58,500 nucleotides of DNA from positions 945,721 through 1,004,220 of the forward strand of contig RPFO01000667.1 in NCBI GenBank assembly GCA_009746045.1, written 5' to 3'. Below are positions 1-8,343 of the stretch, piece by piece. Both the position numbers and the translations under genes were made by a program. The first letter of the stretch is position 1; each line of letters opens with the position of its first letter. This DNA comes from Mesostigma viride. Its lineage: Eukaryota; Streptophyta; Mesostigmatophyceae; Mesostigmatales; Mesostigmataceae. The notes beneath the pieces are model-generated. The model was not told where the DNA came from and did not search any database. It worked only from the letters and a program-made list of their open reading frames with translations.

Positions 1-239
1 TATGTTAACAAGAAACTGTGGAAGCCCCCCCGGGCTCCCCCGGGATAGATCACTCAAGCTAGTTGTCTAGATGGTGGCAATCGATTATGGGATATAGCTT
101 AGGCATTACAGCACTTGAAATGATGTTAGCGCCCAGCGTTATAGCTGTGGCACCTTCAATTAGCTCTGGCACCTTGTGGCCATCAGCTTGCGCCTTAACC
201 GACGTCTTGAGGCCACCTCACCTTTGTAGCATTAGCTAT
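1..239 (+). mobile_element. LINE 3'-end fragment (family C), left part
   Basis: No gene is seen in 1-180. From about 181 the sequence matches the segment near 25925-25990 (shared stretch 'cagcttgcgccttaa'), which is the 3' part of a retroelement called family C here. The match stops at 239 and resumes at 2689, because a family B element is inserted between. The 14-bp target duplication GTAGCATTAGCTAT lies at 226-239 and again at 2675-2688. Confidence 0.6.
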
Positions 240-697
240 TACTTAATTAATTAATTAGACACGTGCTCCCGTTGGGGAGTCACGGAGCACCGAAGTGCTT
301 TTAATCCCTGTGTGTGCACAGCAGGAGAAAGGGCAGAGACCCCCAGTCTCCTTCATGCCAAAGGCATGCCACAGCTGCATTCGGGCACGCTAGCTAAACA
401 GACACGCTAACGATCCGGCAGTCTGTGGGTGCAATAAGACCCATGTGAGCATATCATAACAAGGAGCGTGGGCAAGTAATCTCATCGAAGCCAGGACGTA
501 GCATGGCTGTACAAGGACTAAGCTAAGGAGCCTGGTTGTGTACCGTGCGTTAGCGGTGCATGTGACTAGGTAAGGTGGCACAACTAGGCAAACATTCTAA
601 GCATGGCTGCCATGGCGGCAGTGACTACCAATGAAGTCAAGCTAGGGCTACATGCTATTCTAGCCCGCTGGGGGCGTCCACATCTTGTGGTTGATCA

Positions 698-2033
698 TCA
701 GGTCCCCGCCCCTCCAGTACACCTTGGGCTTCTGGGGGTCCTGCTTGTGGCGGAGGTATTCAGGCCACAGGTCATGCGTCGCTGCTGCTGCCGAGCGGGG
801 GTCAGGTCGTCGTCCAGCGTCCAGGTGAGGTCGTGCAACCGCTTGCGACGAGAGAGGAACCGCTGCTTGTCCTCACGGGAGGGGAAGGTGAGCAGGACTG
901 GTGGGGGAGCCGCCTTGTCCCGTAAGTGGGGAAGGCGGTGGCACCCACGCAGTTTTACCTCACCTACCAGGCCCATGAGGGTAAGGAGCTGGTCCTTAAG
1001 CTCGTCGGCAAGGGAGGTTGACGTCTCACCTGGCTTCTGGGGGAAGCGACGCAGCACCACCCGGCAGTCGCGGCGGGCGCGGTCGGTGGCCTCCAGCTGT
1101 TGAGCCTGGCGAAGGTCTTCAAGCTCCTGGAGCTTCGTAGCGATGGCGTCGGTGGGACAGGAGGCGGTTGCTAACCGCAGCAGGTCCGCATAGGAGAGGG
1201 GCGGGAGGTCACCAGCATCCAGCCGGGTTGGCTGGGATGCGATGGAGGCCGTCTGCTCCGCTATCTTTGGGACTCGTGAGGCAAGGGCCTCGGTGTGGGC
1301 GGTGATGGCTTCAAGCTTCTTCATGAGCACGCCGCACTTGCCCTCCACCTGGCTAAGGCGAGAGACAAGTGCAGTGTGCGTCTCAGATGCCTGCGCCGCG
1401 GTGTGCTGCGTCGTGAACTGGGGCTGGAGCTTGTGGACGACCTTGGTTTCCACATTGGAGACCCGGGCCTCCACCGTGTTGAGCGTCGTGTTCAGCGAGG
1501 TCAGCTTCTCGATCGGCCAACGGCCAGGTCACGTGCTCCTCCAGCACTGCTCGGATGTCATCCTTGCAGAGGGAGGAAGCCGATGTGGCTGTCGGCCGCG
1601 CATGCTGGCCTGGGGCGCGGATCTCAAGTGGCGTCGATTTTGGCCATAGGTAGCTGGTAGAAGCTGCACAGGATGGCGAGGCGGTGGTTGAGCTCTCCCC
1701 TGGTATAAAGAACCTCTCCAGGTTCTCGTCGGGGATGGGCCCTGTGGCCCCATGGAGCTTGCGTTCCTGTGCCAAGAAACACACTATTTCGGCGCATTCT
1801 TCTGTGGACAGCTCTAGCCAGTGCTGAAAAGAAAAGCGGTCGTAATCAGGTAGGTACCTGCGCCATTTGTGTAATTCGTGGCAGGGTTTCTTGGGCTCGG
1901 GCGAGGCGCTGAGCGCTGGGTTTGCTGGCAATGTTGCGAGCCCAGGCGGCTGGGCAAGGACGATGGCGAGTGGGTTGGGCTGGGAGCCGGAAAGCTCCTT
2001 TTCCAAACCCCGTTTTGCTTTTGGGGTCGTCAT
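698..2033 (-). pseudogene. ORF1 (L1-ORF1-like RNA-binding protein) of family B, frameshifted
   Basis: Translation starts at ATG 2033 (MTTPKAKRGLEKEL, a basic start). It continues through an unrecognised N-terminal region and shifts frame around 1450-1560. It then resumes as a coiled-coil-like stretch (ARVSNVETKVVHKL) and an L1 ORF1-type RNA-binding module. Recognisable in that module are RVVLRRFPQKPGE (RNP2-like strand), PVLLTFPSREDKQRFLSRRK (RNP1-like) and the C-terminal signature TWTLDDDLTPAR. The architecture matches ORF1 proteins of L1-clade elements, which bind element RNA as a chaperone. The frameshift and a disrupted C-terminus (after 'RQQQRRMTC') mark it as dead. The same family is represented by a 3' fragment at 3750-3955. 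Confidence 0.75.
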
Positions 2034-2207
2034 TAAGCTGCTTGTCACGTGTGTAACTTTGGCAATACTGCGTTTCAGCCGTAACCGATTATACTGGCAT
2101 GTGCGTCTCAAAAAAGCGCATCGAATGCAAGTGGTCTGACCGAATTTGGGGCTCAGACGCAAAAGATCTGAGCTCCGCCGTCAGCCATACCGCCGTAGTT
2201 AGGTTAA

Positions 2208-2638
2208 GAATTAACTTGGGAGCTCGGAAGTGGTTATTCCGGGCAAAATAGTGTTCCGGACCGATTTGCCTCAGCGGGCAAAAGGTTCCGGCACTATTTA
2301 ACCTAACTAAAACCTGTGCACCTTGGAGGTCAGGGGTTCGAATCCGGGCAGCTCCGGCGCATTTACATTTGCGTGCTCAGCGGCCTAGGCGGATGTCTCA
2401 TATTCAACCCACCCTCCACGAGGCCAGGTTTTAGTTAGGTTAAATAGTGCCGGAACCTTTTGCCCGCTGAGGCAAATCGGTCCGGAACACTATTTTGCCC
2501 GGAATAACCACTTCCGAGCACCCAAGTTAATTCGGCCGAATTGACTTGGGTGCTCGGAAGTGGTTATTCCGGGCAAAATAGTGTTCCGGACCGATTTGCC
2601 TCAGCGGGCAAAAGGTTCCGGCACTATTTAACCTAACT
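2208..2638. repeat. Foldback repeat with a 206-bp near-perfect palindrome
   Basis: Three copies of a roughly 100-bp unit lie in alternating orientation: 2211-2310 (+), 2433-2533 (-) and 2538-2638 (+). The last two are joined at 2535/2536 by the short palindrome ttcggccgaa. They form a 206-bp inverted repeat (2433-2638) with 103-bp arms and a single mismatch by direct reading. The first two flank a spacer of about 105 bp containing GGTTCGAATCC, a pol III B-box-like sequence. TTAA borders the first pair on both sides (ttaacttggg ... cccaagttaa), as in TTAA-targeting MITEs. It sits in the 5' region of the family B element, so it is either part of it or nested in it. Confidence 0.85.
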
Positions 2639-2674
2639 GCCGTCTGCCAATTTCGTTGCCGCGTAGCACCCCGC

Positions 2675-2891
2675 GTAGCATTAGCTATGCGTCAGCCTAC
2701 GTATGGTATTGCACTGGTTGTATTCCACCCACAGTGTTGCGCCCCAGCACCATGCTGTGGAGAGAGAGCTCTGTGGCCTGCCCACTTGCGGCAGTGAGAG
2801 AAGCTAGGGCGCCCTCCCTCCTTCTCGCTGTGTATATAGGGTTGAAGGTTCCTTTACTCTGCATTGGCACCCACGTGACTCAGTCACGTGC

Positions 2892-2941
<50 letters not shown>

Positions 2942-2990
2942 TATTATTATTATTATCATTATTATTATTATAATTATTATTATTATTGTG
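2675..2990 (+). mobile_element. LINE 3'-end fragment (family C), right part with terminal hairpin and TTA tail
   Basis: Continuation of the family C 3' region after the family B insertion; it aligns with 25985-26210. Just before the tail is the hairpin CACGTGAC-TCA-GTCACGTG (2872-2890), an 8-bp stem with a 3-nt loop. The same hairpin with loop GCA occurs near 26168-26187 and 57569-57586. Here the tail is an expanded (TTA)n, whereas the other copies have AATT-type tails. No coding sequence is seen. Confidence 0.7.
2891..2990 (+). repeat. (TTA)n microsatellite tail
   Basis: About 100 bp of TTA repeats with a few interruptions, forming the 3' tail of the family C fragment. It abuts the codons of a reverse transcriptase catalytic motif (GDDTTLI) starting near 2990. 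Apparent open frames across it are artefacts of the trinucleotide repeat. Confidence 0.95.
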
Positions 2991-3470
2991 GGGATGATAC
3001 CACCCTCATCCGACGGGCCGCCCTGAGCACATTCAGACCTGGCTGGACTGTCTGCTCTTGGAGGCGCGGGCGGTGGGGTTGGAGATTAGTGTCAAAACTG
3101 AGGCGATGGTGATTGGGGCTACCAGTTGCCCGCCAAAGCCACGGCTGCAATAATGCTAGACGGGACGGAGGTCCCGTTCTGTGATCGCTTCGAACTGTTG
3201 GGGAGCATGCTCCCCGACACCGCCGACGATGTGGACTGAATCCGCATCGGCCTGGCCTAGGTCAGGCTTCGTTTGCCTAACCCCTACTGGCACTCGAAGG
3301 ACCTGGTGGGCGAGGACCTCAAGCGAGTGCTCTTCAAGGTCCTGGTCCTCACGGTGCAGTGTGCTCACCGGCCTATGGCGCCGAGGCATGGACGCTCACG
3401 GACACGCTGGCCATCCGGCTGGACGGCACGGTTATATCAAGATGCTTCGACAGGTCATGAATGTAGGGTT
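2990..3470 (+). pseudogene. LINE ORF2 fragment (reverse transcriptase after the YADD motif, C-terminal part)
   Basis: Short collinear blocks in shifting frames match the end of a non-LTR reverse transcriptase. GDDTTLI at about 2990-3010 is the catalytic box without its first residue. IQTWLDCLLLEARAVGLEI and VKTEAMVIG at 3030-3110 follow, then SKDLVGEDLKRVLFKVLVL at about 3294-3350 and the decayed TYGAEAWTLT-type block at 3370-3420. Stops and frameshifts between the blocks show it is dead. The same blocks occur in the LINE fragments at 10371-10529, 23080-23690 and 56383-57036. The 5' half of ORF2 is not next to it. 3471-3749 holds nothing I recognise. Confidence 0.7.
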
Positions 3471-3749
3471 TTCCACACATAGGTCTTTAGAGTCTAAAGT
3501 TGTATCAGGGTATGCGTCGCATTTCGGACGAGATTAGGCAACGTAGGATAGCAAATGTTAAGGTTATAATTTGCAGGACATCTCACTCGCACTAGTCAGG
3601 TAGTTCCAGTCTGGCCGGCCCCCAGCGGCTTGGCCAGCCAGGGCTGCATATCCTGACCTGGCCTGGCCCCAAGGACATTCCTAGAAAGATGGGTATGCCT
3701 GCCATGAACTATACACAGCAGTTGCTGGCCGACCTAGTGGTCCCAGCTA

Positions 3750-4160
3750 AGTGAACACCAAGCGGTTGCACGACCTCACCTGGACGCTGGACGACGACCT
3801 GACCCCCGCTCAGCAGCAGCAGCAGCGACGCGACCTGTGGCCGGAGTACCTTCGCCACAAGCAGGACCCCCGGAAGCCCAAGGTGTACTGCATGGAGGGG
3901 CGGGGACCTGATGATCAACCACAAGATGTGGACGCCCCCCGCGGGCTAGACTAGCTAATAGCCCTAGCTTGTATCCACTGGTAGTCACTGCCGCTATGGC
4001 AGCCATGCTTAGAACGTTTGCCTAGCCGTGCCAACATACCTAGTCACGTGCACCGCTAACGCACGGTACACAACCAGCCATGTAGTCTTAGCTTAGTCCT
4101 TGTACAGCCATGCGAAGTCTTGGCTATGATCAGTTTACTCGCGGTGTCTGCACAGGGAGT
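3750..4160 (+). pseudogene. 3' end of a family B ORF1 and its 3' UTR
   Basis: The reading frame NTKRLHDLTWTLDDDLTPAQ through a stop near 3954 is the C-terminal RNA-binding signature of the family B ORF1. The following 200 bp match, in reverse complement, the 3' UTR of the element at 480-690. Shared landmarks are the 'gtcactgccgctatggcagccatgc' region and the 'gcaccgctaacgcacggtacac' region. The copy lacks the hairpin and tail, so it is truncated at both ends. Confidence 0.7.
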
Positions 4161-4165
4161 AAATG

Positions 4166-4300
4166 CAATGTTCAAACGGGGATGGGACCACGTACTAGGT
4201 CGGCTAGCAACTGTTCAAACGGGGCTGGGACCACCGACTAGGTCGGCTAGCAACTGTTCAAACGGGGCTGGGACCACTAGGTCGGCTAGCAACTGCTGTG
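4166..4300 (+). repeat. Tandem repeat, about 45-50 bp unit, three copies
   Basis: Three consecutive imperfect copies of a unit with the core 'gttcaaacggggctgggacc' followed by 'aggtcggctagcaact'. A diverged reverse-complement copy of part of the unit lies at about 3718-3746. No coding potential is evident. 4301-4554 contains nothing I recognise. Confidence 0.8.
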
Positions 4301-4554
4301 GGTAGGTCATGACATGTTTGCCTACCTTCTTAGGTATGTCGACTTGGGGCCAGGCCAGGTCAGGACATGCCGCCCTGGCTGGCCAAGCCGCTGCAGGGGC
4401 CGGCCAGACCAAGCTCGGTGTCTACCTGGCTGGTGCGAGCAAGATGCCCCTACGAATGCTATCCTAGGCTGTCTAATCTCGTCCGATCGAAATGCATACC
4501 CTGGTACAAACCCTGAAAGGCATACCCTGGTACAAAGATTTTAAAGACAGGTCT

Positions 4555-4818
4555 ATCAAGGAGACAACCAGCGCATGCCAGAAATCGGGAGAATCCGGAC
4601 CAAGGTAGCTCGAGCCTGCCGTTATCTTCTGATTTGGCACGCCGCAAAGGTGAAAACCATCATTTGCGTTCAGTGCCGGTCTGACAGCGGAAAACGCGGA
4701 AAAACGCGATCTGCCGTTATCTTGTCCGCGTGTTCGAGTCGTTCAGGATGATGAAGATGAATGGTGATGGAAATGTGTAGCCTTGTGCATTGAAATTATG
4801 GCTGGCTTACGTGTAGAG
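4555..4818 (+). mobile_element. SINE-like element X, interrupted by mini-retroposon N
   Basis: Copy of a repeat of about 167 bp that starts 'atcaaggagacaaccagcgc' and ends 'ctggcttacgtgtag'. It carries a tRNA-type internal promoter look-alike: an A-box-like tggtagctcgagcc (here 'aaggtagctcgagcc') and, about 33 bases later in the uninterrupted form, a B-box-like gtgttcgagtcg. A second insertion (4629-4710) splits it. Other copies or fragments are at 10542-14664, 22630-22705, 31200-31240, 31475-31550 and 34077-34185. Its 4770-4817 segment is the empty site for the nested elements at 12541-12585 and 14531. Confidence 0.75.
4629..4710 (-). mobile_element. Mini-retroposon N (82 bp) with 13-bp target duplication
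   Basis: The 82-bp insert in SINE X is flanked by a perfect direct repeat CTGCCGTTATCTT (4616-4628 and 4711-4723). Read on the minus strand its core is an A/C-rich hairpin: CGCAAA, four bases, GGT-TTTC-ACC, TTTGCG. The same core occurs at 24571-24641, with its own 16-bp target duplication, and near 52881-52945. It has no coding capacity. 4819-5120 shows nothing further recognisable. Confidence 0.85.
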
Positions 4819-5116
4819 CGACTAGATGACCTAGACGGCGGGGCCGGAAACAGCATGCTTGATCAGGCCGGCGTGTGTTTCGAGCCTAACTGGCCGGGAG
4901 TGTCTAGTGGTGAGCACCATTGCATGCTGCGATCGCTCTCCCACCATTTATACGAGGAAATACCCGCAAATGGAAAACCACTGAAAAGGTCTAGCTAGTC
5001 AGTCATCACGTTAGCAATGCCATGATTCCAAACGTCCAAGAACTGCACACGGTGCGAAGGCAAAAAGCCGGAGGACAGCACTTTCAAATGCGTGGAAAAG
5101 CCTACATCAGCCCTGG

Positions 5117-5165
5117 CCTGACGTAAATTAAATTAAATTAAATTATAACATGCCTCCGTTGTAGT
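5117..5165 (-). mobile_element. Truncated family A 3' end with pentanucleotide tail
   Basis: A run of about five TTAAA/AATTT units is followed by 'ataacatgcctccgttg', which in reverse complement is the terminal stem-loop region of family A elements (CAACGGAGG...). Only the last 50 bp are present. Confidence 0.55.
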
Positions 5166-5840
5166 ATAACATGCGTCTTTTGTTTTCCCACCCGCCCTCC
5201 CTGTGTGTTGCATGTTGGGGGTAAGGCTAGCCTTTTTGGACATTAAGTGTTCCCGGCATGGGTAAGGATTGCTGATATAATTCTCCGAAGCTATTACGCA
5301 ATATACGACGAGCAAACGCCTCTCGACGCAACGTAGCCTGGCGGCTGCGCTCAGCAATGAAAATACGTCTGCAGCCCCGGCTGCAGCTTCGCCCACCGGC
5401 CCAGAAGGCAGCGGCGCCACTAGCCAAGCTCTAGTGGTCGCCCAGCCCCCTGCTGAGCCCGCCTCGCCAGCAGCGTCGCCTGAACCCAAGCGCAGTCGCC
5501 CTGCCGAGCCGAGCTGGGTCGAGATCGAATTTGTAGCCGAAGCCCGCCAGCCCGACTTCTTGGACAAGTTTACCGAGGAACGCATCCTGGGTTGCGTGTT
5601 TTTTGGATCACACGCCTCGCTTGTTGAATTGTGCAAGCAGCTCTTCATCCGAGGTCGCCTCTTTGATCCTCGCCTGAATCGCGTCTCCTCTTTCGACCAC
5701 TTTCCCAGCCTCCGCCGCCCCCACCTCCAGGAATTCGCTCTCTTTTCCCTCCTTGGACGCTCCATCTCGGAGCTTTGGCCCGGCCCCAAAGCCCCTCACC
5801 ACCACCTTAACCGAATCCTCCATCCGCTCACTCCTCCAGG

Positions 5841-7159
5841 CAGTGAACAGCCATATGGCGTATAATATGCCGTATGGCGCGTATTATACGCCATACGCAA
5901 GATTTCCGTATGAAAATGGGAAAAAAAATACGCACTGCGTATTTTTTGCGTATTTTTTGCGTATTTTTTGCGTATTGCGTATTTTTTGCGTATTTTTTGC
6001 GTATGAACCGCGTTCGAAGTAGCTTCTGGCATCATTTTGGACGGCACGTGGAGCCGGAACTAGACTGTATCTAGGCGACCTGGAACTCCGCGACAAATAA
6101 ACGACATGCAGGTGCCAAGCTGGCCGTGCATGTACGACTGTACGTGCATTGCTGCAGATTGCTGCGTGTCGGACTAGGGTCTAGGAGACGAAGGACGAGG
6201 AAATTAGGTGACGAAGTTATGTTGTCTGCCAACAAGGGCGCGCATCTGGCACCTAACATTTAATCGTAGCACAATTGACATCCAGGCACCATGGCTAGCG
6301 ACGGTGATGGTGTGGGTCTATGGAACACGATGATGACTGGGCCGACGAGATGCAGGCCGTATTCGAGACTGTCTGGACACACATCGTGAAATAACAGACT
6401 CTCAACAAGAAAGGGCAGCCGACAGGTAACTACAAGCTAAGTGACGTGCACAATTTTGGATGCAAAATTCTCGGGTTCTACCACCCGAGCAAGGCTAGCA
6501 CCCGCCATATCATGGGCGCTACGTACGCGAAGGAGGCAAGAGTGAGCGAGTGCAAGAGGCCGCCGGAGGCATTACGTCGCAGGCTGCGGGGTATTTGGTG
6601 TGACTCGCGATGCACATAAATGCCTTATTTAGCCATGCAGGCTGCTGCTAGCCAGCCACCGTACCATGTGTGTGAATGGTTTAGGGAAGCTGGGTCGGGT
6701 TGCTGGCATGCATGGTATCCTGCACGCTAGCCACATTGTTGGCAGCCCGTATGGATTCTTGCTTCATGTAGATCAATATTGCATGGTGGCCTACCACGAG
6801 TAGGCAAGATGTCTGTTTCTGGCACAATGTCTTATTACTTTTGGCAAGTTGGCCGACTGACCGTGTGCTATTTACGGACATTATTAATAACAACAGATGT
6901 ACAATGCTTGTATTTGTAGGCATGCAGCGACGGCAACGGCAATATTATGTGATGATGTGTTAAATAAAGGCAAGTGGTGTTGCAAGAACACAAAAAAAAC
7001 ATGCCTGATTGGTCAGAATGTTGAAGAACCCCCAGAACCATGCAAAAAACAGCATTTTCAAGAGTCCCCGTATGATTTGCGTATTATACCCCGTATGGCG
7101 TATTATACACCATACCCATGGGCCCCGTATGATTGCGTATTGCGTATGGCTGTACACTG
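5841..7159 (+). mobile_element. hAT-superfamily DNA transposon (non-autonomous, 1319 bp)
   Basis: Terminal inverted repeats are CAGTGAACAGCCATA at the left end and the complement of CAGTGTACAGCCATA at the right end. They are flanked by a perfect 8-bp target duplication CCTCCAGG (5833-5840 and 7160-7167). An 8-bp duplication and CAGTG termini are diagnostic of hAT elements. Subterminal regions are packed with gcgtat/atacgc motifs (5855-6005, 7070-7150). The interior lacks a full transposase but retains a decayed zinc-finger-like segment (6323-6600). Removing the insert restores the ORF1 reading of the host copy. Confidence 0.95.
6323..6600 (+). pseudogene. Remnant of hAT transposase N-terminus (BED-finger-like)
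   Basis: One frame reads EHDDDWADEMQAVFETVW, a stop, then KLSDVHNFGCKILGFYHPSK and RHIMGATYAKEARVSECK, ending RPPEALRRRLRGIW. The pattern C ... H ... C followed by a PPEALRRRL-like helix resembles the BED-type finger region at the start of hAT transposases. The catalytic RNase H-like domain and the hAT dimerisation region are absent. The in-frame stop and missing domains mark it as a relic. Assignment rests on pattern and on position inside a proven hAT element. Confidence 0.5.
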
Positions 7160-8343
7160 CCTCCAGGAGGCCCTCGAGCAGCACGTGGCCCCCATCGCAG
7201 CAGATGTGGCGGTCATGGGCAGCACGCTGGCTGCCGAGCTCCCCCTCCTCTCCACCGCCACCTCCACCATCTCCACCGCCACCTCCACCCTCCTCGCCTC
7301 CTCCACCGCCACCACCTCCACCTCCGACGCCATCACCGCCCGGCTCCGTGACATCGACCAGCGTCTTAAGTACAACGCCATCGCTATCGAGGTTCTGCAG
7401 AACACCGCAGGCCTCACCGCCCAGGCGGAGAAGGACATTGCCGCCAAGCCAGCCCCGGCTGGCCTGGCCGGCGATGCTCCTCCCATCACCACCTGGGTGG
7501 ACATGCTTAAGCAACATACCACCTCCACCACCTCCGCCGTCGCAGCCCAGCTCCAACGGCAGACGTTTGACCTCCGCGAGGAGGCCGAGCTCGCCAAGCG
7601 CAGCCTTAACGTCATTGTCAAGAACTTCACCATGGAGGAAGGTGAGAATTCCGAGAAGCTTACGCGTGCGTTTGAGAGAGAAATCCTTGGTCGCATGGGC
7701 CTTAACGGTGAGATCGAGCTGGTCGCCCACCGCCTTCCCCGCGCGCGGGGTAAGGCAGGGCTGCCCCCGCTCCTTCTCACCTTTAAGACCCCGGCGGACA
7801 AGATTTCTTTTCTCAGACGCCGCAAGCGGCTCGAGAAGACTCTCTTCACCCTTGATGACGACTTGACCCTGGCGCAGCAGAAGGGGGCGGCCATCTACGT
7901 CGGCCACAAGCCCTGGCAGGCGACCCCCGCGGCCCCAGCGACTCCAGACGCCCCAGCTTAGGGGAATACAGCAGTAGTAGTGTAGAATAGATAGACCGTG
8001 GCCATGTACATGTATGCCTCCTAGAGGCACTATCCCAGCTAAGCCAAGCGCTTTATTTAATCATGTACATGTGTGCCTATGATGTGCCACCCTCCACCAG
8101 ATGATGCCTAGCTTTATTTAGTTATGTTGTGCCCATGCAGGGAGTAAATCTCTGCTGAGACGCCATGCCCTAGCTTTTTTGTATAGCTATGCTGATCTTC
8201 CCCCCCATGACAGGCTCCCCCTTCGCTGGGCATAGCTTGAAGATCATGGGGATGCAAGTGCCCTGGTGCACCTAGAGCAAGGGTCCTTTACATTCCCACC
8301 CTTACAGGATGTAGCTTAGAATGTATGATAGGCCATATGCCCC

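Larger units (their letters stand above)
240..2674 (-). mobile_element. Non-LTR retroelement, family B, ORF1-type
   Basis: This insertion is flanked by a perfect 14-bp direct repeat GTAGCATTAGCTAT (226-239 and 2675-2688). The uninterrupted target is readable near 25925-26000, so the boundaries are well supported. Read on the minus strand it has a 5' region containing a foldback repeat (2208-2638), a broken ORF1 (2033-698), a 3' UTR of about 440 bp, a short hairpin (CTCCC-CAAC-GGGAG) and an AATT-type tail at 243-257. No reverse transcriptase reading frame is present inside the boundaries. Family B 3' ends recur near 23940, 44290, 49080 and 54400, and at the end of the CCAT element. The 5' end is inferred from the TSD. 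Confidence 0.85.
5308..7961 (+). pseudogene. ORF1 (L1-ORF1-like protein) of copy A1, split by a hAT insertion
   Basis: The start codon is mutated (ACG at 5308 where the sister copies have ATG). The 5' half (5308-5840) reads the family A N-terminus, including PEPKRSRPAEPS, a basic motif that may act as a nuclear localisation signal. The 3' half resumes at 7160 with EALEQHVAPIAADVA. It then carries the predicted coiled coil and the RNA-binding module (NVIVKNFTMEEGE, PLLLTFKTPADKISFLRRRK, FTLDDDLTLAQQ). About 72 nt coding the RRRELWPTYLQLR segment are deleted before the terminal AAIYVGHKPWQ. Intact sisters show what is lost. It is non-functional because of the insertion, the deletion and the missing start. 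Confidence 0.85.
5268..8343 (+). mobile_element. Family A ORF1-only retroelement, copy A1, disrupted
   Basis: The 5' UTR motif 'gctgatataattctccgaagc' matches the element starts upstream of 10711, 12744 and the minus-strand copy at 16491. The copy is broken by a 1319-bp hAT element (5841-7159). It has lost the last part of ORF1 (deletion near 7880) and its 3' end ('gccatatgccccttctc') is fused directly to the truncated start of copy A2 at about 8343. The 3' UTR (7965-8330) is like that of the complete copies. Confidence 0.8.

Noticed and set aside
2325-2365. tRNA gene suggested by ggttcgaatcc
   Set aside because: The bases flanking the T-loop do not pair as a T-stem and no D-arm or anticodon arm can be folded; treated as a B-box-like spacer in a foldback repeat.
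7009-7866. Pro/Ser-rich and Gly-rich long frames overlapping the ORF1 copies
   Set aside because: Shadow frames of the GC-rich ORF1 coding sequence; the ORF1 frame carries conserved motifs shared by all copies.
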